In this document: positions 55,440 to 64,000 of the stretch, in pieces | Position numbering within the stretch: position 1 is the first letter of the stretch | Layout: the number at the start of each line of letters is the position of its first letter | Source of the DNA: Alsobacter sp045348435 | Lineage (GTDB): Bacteria > Pseudomonadota > Alphaproteobacteria > Rhizobiales > Beijerinckiaceae | DNA: 64,000 nucleotides | Direction of reading: 5' to 3' | NCBI RefSeq assembly: GCF_045348435.1 | Contig: NZ_CP157484.1 | Coordinates: 2,542,001-2,606,000 of the forward strand | Position numbers and translations under genes: made by a program | The notes under the pieces: generated by a model | Told to the model about the DNA's origin: nothing | Seen by the model: the letters and a program-made list of their open reading frames with translations, nothing else | Database searches by the model: none

Positions 55440-58400
55440 ATGTTCAACAAGGACGCCCTCGGGAAAGACGTCTTCCGGATCATCCTTTACGGGGTCGGAC
55501 TGGGCTCGATCTCGGCCATGATCTACCTGGCCGGCCCCTATGTGGAATTCGGCGGCTGGCGTCCGCTCGAAAACCACATCGTGCGCGAGATCGTCATCGT
55601 CGTCCTCGTGGCGGCTTTCGCGGCGTTTTCGGGAGTGAAGCTCTGGCGCCGCAAGGCCAACGCCGCGGCGCTGGGCGAAGGCATCGCCGCCGAAGCGGTG
55701 GAGGACGACGCGGAGGAGCTCTCCGGCCGCATGAAGGACGCGCTGGCCACGCTCAAGCAGGCCAGCGGCGGCAAGGCCGATTTCCTCTACGAGCTTCCCT
55801 GGTACGTCATCATCGGCCCGCCGGGCTCCGGCAAGACCACCGCCCTCGTCAACTCCGGGCTGAAGTTTCCGCTCGCCGGGAAGTCCACGCCGTCCGCTAT
55901 CGCGGGCGTCGGCGGCACGCGCTACTGCGACTGGTGGTTCACCGAAGACGCCGTGCTGATCGACACCGCCGGCCGCTACACCACGCAGGATTCGGACGTC
56001 CGGTCCGACAAGCAGAGCTGGCTCTCCTTCCTCGACATCCTCAAGAAGAACCGCCCGCGGCAGCCGATCAACGGCGTCATCGTGGCGATCAGCCTGCACG
56101 ACGTCCTGAGCCTCGATCCCGACGAGCTGGCGGCCCACGCCAAGGCCATCCGCGCGCGGCTTCTCGAACTGCACGATCGACTCAAGGTGGACTTTCCCGT
56201 CTACGCCCTCTTCACGAAATGCGACCTCGTCGCCGGCTTCACGGAGTATTTCGGCGATCTCGGCGAGCAGGCCCGCCGGCAGGTCTGGGGCGCGACCTTC
56301 CAGACGAACGACAAGACCAAGAACCTCGTCAGCAACGTCCCGGACGAGTACGACGCGCTGATCGAGCGCCTGAACCTCGACATGCCGGACCGGCTCCAGG
56401 ACGAGCCCGCGCCGGCGACGCGGGCCGCGCTTTACGGCTTCCCGGCCCAGATGGCCGCCCTGAAGCGCCCGGTCTACGCCTTCCTGAACGCGGTCTTCGA
56501 ACCCACCCGCTACCATGTCAACGCCACCCTGCGCGGCTTCTACTTCACCTCCGGCACCCAGCAGGGCACCCCGATCGATCAGCTGATCGTGGCGCTCAGC
56601 AAGAATTTCGGCGCGCAGGAGATCGCAGGGAACGCGTTCTCGGGCCTGGGCAAGAGCTATTTCCTGTCGGACCTCATCCAGAACGTGATCATCGGCGAGG
56701 CCGCATGGGTGTCGACCGACCCGCGCGCCGTGCGCCGGGCGAGAATCCTGAAGGCCATGGCCTTCGCCGCCATCGCGCTGGTCGCCGCCGCGGCGGCGGG
56801 GGCATGGTGGGTGAGTTGGAACCGGAACGTCTCGCTGATCGCCGCCACGGACGGGGCCGGCAAGGAGTTCGCCGCGGCCGGCGGCCCAATCCCGAGAGAG
56901 GAGGTCGTCGCCGACCGCGACTTCAGCAAGATCCTGCCCCTGCTGCAGAAACTGCGCCACATGCCGACCGGCTTCGCCCAGAGGGATGCGCCCGTGCCGG
57001 TGGCGGCGACCTTCGGCCTGAGCCAATGGGAGCGGCTGGAATCCTCGTCCGTGAGCGCCTATCGGCTGGCGCTCGAGCGGATGCTGCGGCCCCGGCTCCT
57101 GTACCGACTCGAGGAGGTCCTGGAGCAGCGGGCCAGCGATCCCGGCTATGTGTACGAAGCCCTGAAGGTCTACATGATGCTCGGCGGGCTGCACGCGGCG
57201 GACCGCGAACTCGTCCTGTCCTGGGAGCGGCAGGATTGGGCGGACGCCCTCTATCCCGGGCCCGCGCAGGCGGAAGGTCGCAAGGCGCTGGAAGACCACC
57301 TCAACGCCATGCTCGACCTCGAGCCGGGTCACCAGCCGCTGGTTCAGGTCAGCGGCGCGGTGGTGGCGGAGAGCCAGCGAACCCTGGCCCGCCTGAGCGT
57401 CGCCCAGCGCGCCTACGAGCTTTTGAAATCCCAGGCCCGGTCCCTCAACATCCCGGACTGGAGCGCCGCCAGGGCCGGCGGACCGGACTTCGAGCGCGTC
57501 TTCGAAGCCGCCGGAGGAGCGCCCGTCGAGACGCTGCGCACGCCCGGCTTTTTCACCTATGCGGGTTTCCAGCGCGCCTTCATGGCCCGGCTTCCCGACA
57601 TAGCGGACCGGATCAACAAGGAGCGCTGGGTGCTGGGCGAGTTTGGCGAGCAGTCCTCCGTCGCCGACCAGTACAAGACGCTGCCCAACGATCTCCTGGC
57701 GCTCTACGGCAAGGAGTTCGTGGCGACGTGGCGGGCCGTGCTCGCCAGGATCACGGTCCGACGCCTCACGGCCGACAAGCCCCGCTACCTCGCCCTGACG
57801 GCAGCGGCCGCCGCCAATTCGCCGCTGAAGGCGCTGTTTGAGTCCATCCGCGACGAGACCGCCCTCACCCGGGAGCGCCCCGGGGCCAAGCCGGCCGACG
57901 CCGGGGCCGCGCAGCCTGCCGCCGCCAGCCTGGTGACGGGCCAGGACCAGCCGCCCGGCGCGGCCATCGAGGCCCAGTTCAGGCCGTTCCACGCCTGGGT
58001 CGAGACCGTGGGGTCGCGCCGGCAGATCGACGAGCTGGTGGCGCAGCTCAGCGACATCCGCGACAACCTGATCACCTCGGCCAACGTGCCCGGGCAGTCT
58101 CCTCAGGCCAATGCGGCTTTGCAGTCCCAGGTCCAGCGTTTCCGCTCGAGCGCCAACCAGCTGCCCGACCCCTTCAAGGACCAGCTGATGCGCGTCGCGT
58201 CCGCCTTCCAGACGGACGTCGTGAACTCCGAGCTGGGCCAGCTCGCCCGGGCGCTCGGCGACCAGGTCACCGGCGCCTGCCAGCAGGTCGTGAACGGCCG
58301 ATACCCCTTCACGCGCGGCGTGGCGAACGAGATCGCCCTGTCCGACTTCGGCCGCGTCTTCGGCCAGGGCGGCGTGATGGACCGGTTCTTCCAGACCTTC

Positions 58401-58964
58401 CTGCAGAAATACGCCGACACCTCCAAGCCGACATGGGCCTGGCGGGCGGACCAGCCGCTCACCGGCAGCCTGTCTCCCGGCCTCCTGCGCGAGTTCCAGC
58501 GCGCGCAGCAGATCCGCGAGACGTTCTTCAGCGGCGGACCCCAGCCGCAGATCGCCATGACGGTCTATCCGCCCATCCTGAGCGGCAGCGGGGTGACGGC
58601 GAAGTTCGAGATGAACGGCCAGGTCGTCACCGCCCAGGCCGGCGTCGCCGGCTCGCCGCAGGCGATGAGCTGGCCGGCGGGAGGCGGACGCACCGCGGTG
58701 CTGCTGTCCTACGACGCGCCGGCCTCCACCCTGCTCGGAGGCGCGCAGCCTGCGCCCTCCGCCCCGGCCGTTCTGGAGCGCTCGGGCGCCTGGTCGCTGT
58801 TTCGCCTCCTGGACGCCGGAGCGCCCGTGCAGAAGGGCGAGAGGCTCGTCGCAAGCTTCATCGTGGGCGGTCGCGAGTTGCAGTACCAGTTCAGCTTCGG
58901 GTCGCGGCAGAACCCGTATTCCCTCGCCGCCCTGCGCGAGTTTCGCTGCCCCGCGGGGATCTGA
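55440..58964 (+). CDS. tssM: T6SS membrane complex TssM (IcmF)
   Basis: TssM of 1174 residues spans the inner membrane and reaches the outer membrane. Two N-terminal helices (about 11-32 and 48-68) are followed by a cytoplasmic NTPase-like domain with Walker A GPPGSGKTT (126-134) and LIDTAGRYTTQDSD. A third helix lies around 439-460 (AMAFAAIALVAAAAAGAWWV), then a large periplasmic region to the end, with the ImcF-related and DUF1215-type parts. The C-terminal beta-domain that binds TssJ in other systems is present (FFSGGPQPQIAMTVYPPILS), although tssJ is missing. The start at 55440 follows AGAGGTCG and gives the usual N-terminus. Confidence 0.96.
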   Translation: MFNKDALGKDVFRIILYGVGLGSISAMIYLAGPYVEFGGWRPLENHIVREIVIVVLVAAFAAFSGVKLWRRKANAAALGEGIAAEAVEDDAEELSGRMKDALATLKQASGGKADFLYELPWYVIIGPPGSGKTTALVNSGLKFPLAGKSTPSAIAGVGGTRYCDWWFTEDAVLIDTAGRYTTQDSDVRSDKQSWLSFLDILKKNRPRQPINGVIVAISLHDVLSLDPDELAAHAKAIRARLLELHDRLKVDFPVYALFTKCDLVAGFTEYFGDLGEQARRQVWGATFQTNDKTKNLVSNVPDEYDALIERLNLDMPDRLQDEPAPATRAALYGFPAQMAALKRPVYAFLNAVFEPTRYHVNATLRGFYFTSGTQQGTPIDQLIVALSKNFGAQEIAGNAFSGLGKSYFLSDLIQNVIIGEAAWVSTDPRAVRRARILKAMAFAAIALVAAAAAGAWWVSWNRNVSLIAATDGAGKEFAAAGGPIPREEVVADRDFSKILPLLQKLRHMPTGFAQRDAPVPVAATFGLSQWERLESSSVSAYRLALERMLRPRLLYRLEEVLEQRASDPGYVYEALKVYMMLGGLHAADRELVLSWERQDWADALYPGPAQAEGRKALEDHLNAMLDLEPGHQPLVQVSGAVVAESQRTLARLSVAQRAYELLKSQARSLNIPDWSAARAGGPDFERVFEAAGGAPVETLRTPGFFTYAGFQRAFMARLPDIADRINKERWVLGEFGEQSSVADQYKTLPNDLLALYGKEFVATWRAVLARITVRRLTADKPRYLALTAAAAANSPLKALFESIRDETALTRERPGAKPADAGAAQPAAASLVTGQDQPPGAAIEAQFRPFHAWVETVGSRRQIDELVAQLSDIRDNLITSANVPGQSPQANAALQSQVQRFRSSANQLPDPFKDQLMRVASAFQTDVVNSELGQLARALGDQVTGACQQVVNGRYPFTRGVANEIALSDFGRVFGQGGVMDRFFQTFLQKYADTSKPTWAWRADQPLTGSLSPGLLREFQRAQQIRETFFSGGPQPQIAMTVYPPILSGSGVTAKFEMNGQVVTAQAGVAGSPQAMSWPAGGGRTAVLLSYDAPASTLLGGAQPAPSAPAVLERSGAWSLFRLLDAGAPVQKGERLVASFIVGGRELQYQFSFGSRQNPYSLAALREFRCPAGI

Positions 58965-58965
58965 G

Positions 58966-59655
58966 ATGCGCTTCGGGCTGTTCGGGAAACTGCAATCCAA
59001 GCGCGACTTCATCGCGATCGGCACGCCGCGCGCCTTTTTGTCAGTCTGGGAGCCCTGGATCCAGGCCAGCATGGCGTCGAGCCGCCTGTTGCTCGCCGAG
59101 GGCTGGCGCGACGCGTTCCTCACCTCCCCGATCTGGCGCTTCTGGCTCGGCGCGGATCTGTGCGGCGCGACCGTCTCCGGGGCGCTGATGCCCTCCATGG
59201 ACGGAGTGGGCCGCTATTTCCCGCTCGCCGTGCTGGCGATGGCCGAGGAGGGAGAAGCGCAGCCTCCTCCCGAACTCGACGACGCCGCCGGATGGCATGA
59301 CCGTCTGGAAGAGTTCCTCGTCGGCACGCTGGAGAGCGCCGCAGCGTTCGAGGCCACGATCGCCGGCCTGGCAGCCCTGCCCCTTCCCCCGTCGGCTCGC
59401 ACCGAAGCGCCCACGTCCGGCTCGCTCGGGATCGCGGGCCGCGTCGATGAGGATTTCCCGGACTTCTTCGCCAGGAGCCGCATCGCGGGATCCCGCGACG
59501 CCTATGCGGGCATGACGTTCTGGTGGACGACGGGCGGGCGCGACTACCCGCCCGCCGCGTTGGCGGTCCGGGGCATGCCTGACCCGGTCCGCTACGCGGC
59601 GATGCTGACGGGGCGCTTCGTCGAGCCCGGTCCGGGCATGGACGACGACCGATGA
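58966..59655 (+). CDS. tagF: T6SS-associated protein TagF
   Basis: TagF of 229 residues represses T6SS at the post-translational level in Pseudomonas and Agrobacterium, binding FHA protein in the former. The family landmarks are GLFGKLQSKRDFIAIGTPRA, WRDAFLTSPIWRFWLGADLC and GRYFPLAVLAM, and near the end GMTFWWTTGG. In Agrobacterium TagF is fused to PppA; here they are separate genes with overlapping ends (ATGA at 59652-59655). The start is 1 nt after the tssM stop. Confidence 0.92.
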   Translation: MRFGLFGKLQSKRDFIAIGTPRAFLSVWEPWIQASMASSRLLLAEGWRDAFLTSPIWRFWLGADLCGATVSGALMPSMDGVGRYFPLAVLAMAEEGEAQPPPELDDAAGWHDRLEEFLVGTLESAAAFEATIAGLAALPLPPSARTEAPTSGSLGIAGRVDEDFPDFFARSRIAGSRDAYAGMTFWWTTGGRDYPPAALAVRGMPDPVRYAAMLTGRFVEPGPGMDDDR

Positions 59656-60440
59656 CGGGCCTGCAGGATCTTCGCTTCGAGACCGGGGCCGCGACCCATG
59701 TCGGCAAGGTGCGCGCGCAGAACGAGGACAATTTCCTGACCCGACCGGAGATCGGCCTCTGGTGCGTCGCGGACGGCATGGGCGGCCACGAAGCGGGCGG
59801 ACTGGCGAGCGCCGCCATCGTCGAGGCGCTGCGCCACGTCCGGCCGCCGGCGACGGCCGCCGACCTGCTCGCCGCCTGCCGGCAGAGCCTCATCGACGCC
59901 AACGCCGCGATCCGGGCGATCGCGACAGCCCGCGGCTTCGCCCTCGTGGGCGCGACGGTGGTCGTCCTGCTCGCGTCGGGGCGCCATTTCGCCTGCCTGT
60001 GGGCGGGCGACAGCCGGCTCTACCGCATCCGCGCCGCAACAGCCGCGCAGCTCACGAGGGACCATAGCGAGGTCCAGGACATGGTCGACAGGGGTCTTCT
60101 GTCGGACGACGAAGCGAGGACCTGGCCCGGCCGCAACGTAATCACCCGCGCCATCGGAGCATCCCCCGCCCCCGACCTGGACATGATCCAGGGCGACATC
60201 GAGCCGGGAGACGTCTTCCTGTTGTGCAGCGACGGGCTGACCACGCATGTGGCGGATGACGAGATCGCCGCCCGGGCGACCGCGCGGCCGCCCCAGGACG
60301 GCTGCGCGGCGCTGGTGGACCTCACGCTCGAGCGCGGCGCCGCCGACAATGTCACGGTGGTGATCGTGCGCGCCTCCGCGGTGGAGCGGACGATCGTCGC
60401 CGCCGCCCCGCCCCGGCCTGCGCCACGGGAGCGGCCATGA
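59652..60440 (+). CDS. pppA: PP2C-family phosphatase PppA
   Basis: This metal-dependent Ser/Thr phosphatase of the threonine phosphorylation pathway has 262 residues. All PP2C motifs are present: RAQNEDNFLTRPE, CVADGMGGHEAGGLAS, CLWAGDSRLYRIRA, FLLCSDGLTTHV and AADNVTVVIVRAS, with the metal-binding aspartates intact. It reverses PpkA-driven phosphorylation of the FHA protein and so lowers secretion in Pseudomonas. Starts and stops overlap by 4 nt with tagF and ppkA. Confidence 0.95.
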   Translation: MTGLQDLRFETGAATHVGKVRAQNEDNFLTRPEIGLWCVADGMGGHEAGGLASAAIVEALRHVRPPATAADLLAACRQSLIDANAAIRAIATARGFALVGATVVVLLASGRHFACLWAGDSRLYRIRAATAAQLTRDHSEVQDMVDRGLLSDDEARTWPGRNVITRAIGASPAPDLDMIQGDIEPGDVFLLCSDGLTTHVADDEIAARATARPPQDGCAALVDLTLERGAADNVTVVIVRASAVERTIVAAAPPRPAPRERP

Positions 60441-62212
60441 CGGACCCCACCCGCATCCAGCTCGCTCCCGGCTTCCTGCCCGCGGGAACACGGCTCAGCG
60501 GCATCTACGAGATCGACGCCCCCCTCGCCCAGGGCGGCATGGGCGAGGTCTATCGCGGGCGCACCATCGAGACCGGCGACGCCGTCGCCATCAAGGTGGT
60601 CCGCGCCGACATGGCCAGGGACGACGCGGTGCTGGCCCTGTTCCGGCGCGAGGCGTCGGCGCTCAGCCGGCTGCATCACGAGGCCATCGTCCGCTACTTC
60701 GTGTTCACGCTGGACCCTGCGCTCCAGCGCCATTATCTGGCGATGGAGCTGGTCGAAGGCGTCTCGCTTTCGGAGCTCCTGGAACGCGGCCCGCTCGGGG
60801 TGGACGAAGCTTGCCGCCTGCTGCGCAGGGTGGCGCTGGGCCTGCAGGCGGCGCATGAGCGCGGCGTCGTTCATCGCGACGTCTCACCCGACAACATCAT
60901 CATCGAGGACGGGGATGTCGGGCACGCCCGGATCATCGACTTCGGGATCGCCCGCTCCACGCGCCTCGGCGACGCCACCGTGATCGGCAGCGGGTTCGCG
61001 GGCAAATACAACTACGTCTCGCCCGAGCAGCTCGGCCTCGCCGGCGGCGAGGTCACCGGGCGGTCGGACATCTACAGCCTGGGGCTTGTGATCGTGCAAT
61101 GCCTGCGCGGCAAGCCGATCGACATGGGCGGAAGCCAGGCCGACATCGTCGACAAGCGCCGGCGGGTCCCCGACCTCTCCGACATCGACCCGCGAATCCG
61201 CGGGCTGCTCGAGCGCATGCTGGCGCCCGACCCGCAGGACCGGCCCGCCACCATGGCGGAGGTCGCAGCCTGCGCTGCGCCCGGGCCCGCCCCCACCGCC
61301 CGACCCCTTTCCGTGGATCAGGCTCCTGCCCCGCGCCCCCGGGCCGCTTCCCCGTCCTCCGTCTCGCAGGAGACCACCCGCTTCCGGCCTCGCTGGCCCT
61401 GGGCCGTCGCCGCGGGGGCGCTGGCGGTCCTCGCCGCCGGCGGTCTCATCGTCTTCCAGGCGAGCGATCCCTGGACCTTCCCGACCCCGCCGCCCGCGCC
61501 GACGCTCGCCTCCCCCGACGCCGCAGGCGTCCCGTCCGGGCGGCCCCAAGCCTTGGGCGAACGGCCTCCGGGCGACGCCGCGCCGCCGGTCGGTTCCGAC
61601 GATGTGCGGCGCATCGCCGACTTCATCCGCGACTATGACGGCGGACGCTGCTTCCTGGCGCTGCCGACCGCCCTGGCGGCCGGCTCGGCCGACATCGAGG
61701 CTTTCGCCCTGGAGGAGCGCCCATTCCATGATCTCGATCGCGCCTTCAAGGCAGCGAACGGGTTCGAGGCCGCCATCGAAGGCGGGCAGGTCGCCGCCGG
61801 GCAATGCCCGGCGCTCGGCTTCATCCAGGAGCTGCGTCGCAAGGCCGGCGCCGAAGTGGCCCGGCTCTCGATCGCCCGCACGCGCGTCAGCCAGGGGGGA
61901 CTTCTGGAGGGCCGGCTCTCCGGCGGGGCCGCCCATGTGGCGCTCCTCGTCGTGGATGACGCGGGCGGGGTCAGCGACGTCACCGATCGACTCGTCGGCG
62001 AGGCCGACAGGAGCTTCTCCATGCAGCTCAGCCGTGAGAGCGCCAAGGGCGCCAGCCCCATGCTCCTGGTGTCCATCGGCGGATCGCAGCCGGTGTCGGG
62101 GCTGGTCTCGGCCCTCCAGTCGACGCGGGACGAACCCGCCGGGTCGGACGGCAAGGCGGCCCAGGCGCCCGGACGGATCGAAGTTGGCGTCAAATACTTC
62201 AAGCTGGACTGA
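60437..62212 (+). CDS. ppkA: membrane Ser/Thr kinase PpkA
   Basis: The protein has 591 residues. The N-terminal kinase domain (about 20-280) shows LAQGGMGEVYRGR (P-loop), VAIKVVRAD (Lys), VVHRDVSPDNIII (catalytic loop), IIDFGIARSTR (DFG) and VSPEQLGLAGGEVTGRSDIY. After a Pro-rich linker comes one transmembrane helix (about 315-337). The periplasmic C-terminus of about 250 residues (RIADFIRDYDGGRCFLALPT, LEGRLSGGAAHVALLVVDDA) may sense envelope signals. PpkA activates T6SS by phosphorylating FHA protein. It overlaps pppA by 4 nt, and its stop shares a base with an in-frame ATG of the caspase gene's frame (TGATG). Confidence 0.94.
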   Translation: MTDPTRIQLAPGFLPAGTRLSGIYEIDAPLAQGGMGEVYRGRTIETGDAVAIKVVRADMARDDAVLALFRREASALSRLHHEAIVRYFVFTLDPALQRHYLAMELVEGVSLSELLERGPLGVDEACRLLRRVALGLQAAHERGVVHRDVSPDNIIIEDGDVGHARIIDFGIARSTRLGDATVIGSGFAGKYNYVSPEQLGLAGGEVTGRSDIYSLGLVIVQCLRGKPIDMGGSQADIVDKRRRVPDLSDIDPRIRGLLERMLAPDPQDRPATMAEVAACAAPGPAPTARPLSVDQAPAPRPRAASPSSVSQETTRFRPRWPWAVAAGALAVLAAGGLIVFQASDPWTFPTPPPAPTLASPDAAGVPSGRPQALGERPPGDAAPPVGSDDVRRIADFIRDYDGGRCFLALPTALAAGSADIEAFALEERPFHDLDRAFKAANGFEAAIEGGQVAAGQCPALGFIQELRRKAGAEVARLSIARTRVSQGGLLEGRLSGGAAHVALLVVDDAGGVSDVTDRLVGEADRSFSMQLSRESAKGASPMLLVSIGGSQPVSGLVSALQSTRDEPAGSDGKAAQAPGRIEVGVKYFKLD

Positions 62213-62295
62213 TGTACGATTTGTCACCCCGCACCGCCCCGTCGCGTGGCACGATGGGTGTGGCGGACCACCGAAGAGGGGGCGGCCCCACGCCG

Positions 62296-63960
62296 ATGGA
62301 TTTCGTCATGAGAGTCGCGACCGCGTTCCTCATCGCCCTCGGCCTGGCCCTGGTTCCCACGGTTGGGCATGACCATGCGCAGGCCGCCGAGATCCGCGGG
62401 CTTTTGATCGGGGTCGACGCCTACCGCACCCTGCCGCGCCTGACGGGGTCAGCCGCCGACGCGCGCGACCTGGAGGCGAGCCTGCGCTCCATTGGCGCGC
62501 GCGACCTCCGCGTCCTTGTCGACGAGAGCGCCACGCGGGGCTCCATTCTGGTCGCCTTCCAGGACCTCGTGACGCGGACGCAGGCCGGCGACACCGTCTT
62601 CATCACCCTGTCCGGCCACGGCGCCCAGGAGCCGGAACGGGTCAAGGGTTCCGAGCCGGACGGCATGGACGAGGTGTTCCTGCTGCCGGCGTTCGACCCG
62701 AAGGACCGTCTTCAGAATGGCGAGAAGATCCTCGACAAGGAATTCAACCACGTCATCAAGCTGATCGAGGACAAAGGCGGCCGCGTCGTCTTCGTCGCCG
62801 ACACGTGCTCCGGGGGAGGCCTGGCGCGGGAGGTCGATCCGCGCGGCCCCGGGATGGTCTACCGCAGCGTGAAATACACGCCCATCGTCGACGACCTCAA
62901 GCCTATCTCGACCAGGACTGACGCGCTGATGGCGCCGACGGACTTCAAGTCGTCGACCTTCCTGGCCGCCGTCGACAAGCAGTCCAAGGTTCCGGAGATC
63001 CGGATTCCCGGCGTCGGTCAGCGCGGCGCCCTGAGCTACGCCGTCGCGCGCGGCTTGCAGGGCGCGGCCGACCTGGACGGCGACGGCGCGATCACCGCGG
63101 CCGAACTTTCCGAATATGCGCGGCGGGTGACCTACCAGCTCTCGGACCAGCGCCAGCGCATCGTCGCGGTGGACGCCCCCCCTCCCCCGGCGCCCGCCAA
63201 GGTGATCGTGCGCGGCATCGCGGTGAGGCCCGTGGCGGCCGAGGGGACGGCGCCGGAGCTCGCCTCCAAAAGGCCTGCCCTCCCGCCCTCGCAGGCCGAC
63301 GCGACAGTCAGGCCCGTTTCCGCCGGCAAGCCGTCGCTGGGCGCCGTCCTGATCGCGTCGCTGGACGGCAAGGCCGAGCGTTTCGCCGGCCTGTCGATCC
63401 AGACGGCCTTCCAGGTCGTCGAACCCGGGGCAAGTCCCGACCTCGTCTGGGATCCTTCGACCCGGGACGTGCTGTCGGGCGGCGACGTGATCGCCCGCAA
63501 TGTCGACCGCAACGATCTGCCCAGCATCGTGGAGCGCGCCGCTCTGCTGCGCTGGCTGAAGCAGCGCGCGCCGAACGCCCCGCAGTCGATCAGGATCGTT
63601 CCGGACGATCGTCTCCACCGCAAGGGAAGCCGCGTCGAGGTGGAGATCGGCGATGTCGGCGCGAGAGGGCTCGTGATCTTCAATGTGGCCGGAGACGGGA
63701 CCGTCCAGCTGCTCTACCCGATCGGGTCCGATCCGCCGGTCAGGAGCGACGCCCAATATCGCCTGCAGCTGCAGGTCCGCGAGCCCTTCGGGGCGGATCA
63801 GATCGTGGTCGTCAGTTCGCCACGGCGCCTGCCCGATCTCGAGCAGGCGCTGCGGCAGATGGACCGCAAACGGTCTCCAATGAAAGTCTTGGAAGCGCTG
63901 AACCAGGCCGCCGGCTCGGACAGCAGGATCGGTTCGGCGGGGCTGTTCACCGCGCCCTGA
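62296..63960 (+). CDS. exported caspase-family protease with DUF4384-like C-terminus, last gene of T6SS operon
   Basis: The protein has 554 residues: a signal peptide (1-31, ending AQAA), then a caspase p20-like domain with EIRGLLIGVDAYRTLPRLTG, His108 (ITLSGHGAQ) and Cys171 (VADTCSGGG), the expected dyad. A calcium-loop-like stretch, DLDGDGAITAAEL, follows. A Pro-rich linker leads to a C-terminal DUF4384-like domain (RGLVIFNVAGDGTVQLLYP). I chose the ATG at 62296 because it starts the signal peptide; an in-frame ATG at 62212 overlaps the ppkA stop (TGATG) and would add 28 residues, so coupled translation is possible. Its location places a caspase under the same control as the T6SS phospho-switch. 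Confidence 0.88.
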   Translation: MDFVMRVATAFLIALGLALVPTVGHDHAQAAEIRGLLIGVDAYRTLPRLTGSAADARDLEASLRSIGARDLRVLVDESATRGSILVAFQDLVTRTQAGDTVFITLSGHGAQEPERVKGSEPDGMDEVFLLPAFDPKDRLQNGEKILDKEFNHVIKLIEDKGGRVVFVADTCSGGGLAREVDPRGPGMVYRSVKYTPIVDDLKPISTRTDALMAPTDFKSSTFLAAVDKQSKVPEIRIPGVGQRGALSYAVARGLQGAADLDGDGAITAAELSEYARRVTYQLSDQRQRIVAVDAPPPPAPAKVIVRGIAVRPVAAEGTAPELASKRPALPPSQADATVRPVSAGKPSLGAVLIASLDGKAERFAGLSIQTAFQVVEPGASPDLVWDPSTRDVLSGGDVIARNVDRNDLPSIVERAALLRWLKQRAPNAPQSIRIVPDDRLHRKGSRVEVEIGDVGARGLVIFNVAGDGTVQLLYPIGSDPPVRSDAQYRLQLQVREPFGADQIVVVSSPRRLPDLEQALRQMDRKRSPMKVLEALNQAAGSDSRIGSAGLFTAP

Positions 63961-63984
63961 AGTAACCAAAGGCAACCCGCCTAC

Positions 63985-63995
63985 GGAGAGGGAGG
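63985..63995 (+). promoter_or_regulatory. strong ribosome binding site of a gene starting outside the window
   Basis: GGAGAGGGAGG is followed by TTCAC at the window edge and sits 24 nt after the caspase stop. It suggests that a further plus-strand gene of the same operon begins at about 64001. Confidence 0.55.
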
Positions 63996-64000
63996 TTCAC

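Noticed and set aside
55425..59198. Open minus-strand frame of over 1200 codons opposite tssM
   Set aside because: Shadow frame of a high-GC gene; tssM on the plus strand has full family signatures along its length.

Overview
The window is a piece of a high-GC alphaproteobacterial chromosome, most likely from the Hyphomicrobiales (Rhizobiales). The evidence is the extreme third-position GC of every gene, which produces long antisense shadow frames, typical alphaproteobacterial families (DUF3297, DUF4142, HAAT-type ABC transporters), and two copies of a palindromic intergenic element resembling the mosaic elements known in rhizobia. No rRNA, integrase, transposase or CRISPR array was seen. One tRNA is present, tRNA-Asp(GTC).

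Positions 1-27000 are mostly ordinary metabolic and transport genes. They include the 3' part of citrate synthase, a PPOX flavoprotein, DUF3297, and a ROK-type kinase whose motifs appear in circularly permuted order. There are two periplasmic binding proteins of the branched-chain amino acid (HAAT) family and a four-gene HAAT permease/ATPase operon (livHMGF) without an adjacent binding protein. There is also a TAXI-type binding protein, NadE with a cysteine hydrolase, an aldo/keto reductase, a heparinase II/III-like protein next to a CapK/PaaK-like adenylating enzyme, an orphan minC, a DMT transporter and a P1B-type metal ATPase with a TPC motif.

Positions 27000-37300 form an accessory block. 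It holds a LysM-like protein with a hydrophobic glycine-rich core, two secreted DUF4399 proteins carrying four His-rich modules in total, a secreted formylglycine-generating-enzyme-like (FGE) protein, and a convergent caspase-like protease with a long charged coiled coil. A small exported protein coupled to a CHASE2 adenylate/guanylate cyclase follows, then an exported protein with an NlpC/P60-like C-terminus.

Positions 37400-63960 hold a type VI secretion system in two divergent arms. The minus arm reads tssA-tssB-tssC-hcp-hcp-tssE-tssF-tssG-clpV. The plus arm reads vgrG-(DUF6931-like)-fha-tssK-tssL-tssM-tagF-pppA-ppkA-caspase. The two arms share a 206-bp intergenic region with three perfect dyads. 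All core subunits are present except the outer-membrane lipoprotein TssJ; TssL carries a C-terminal OmpA-like peptidoglycan-binding domain. The threonine phosphorylation pathway (PpkA, PppA, FHA, TagF) is complete, and its last gene is a secreted caspase-DUF4384 protein. The most interesting idea in the window is this physical link between a phospho-regulated T6SS and two caspase-like proteases, an FGE-like protein, a cyclase and an NlpC/P60-like enzyme. A strong ribosome binding site at the right edge shows that another gene begins just outside the window.
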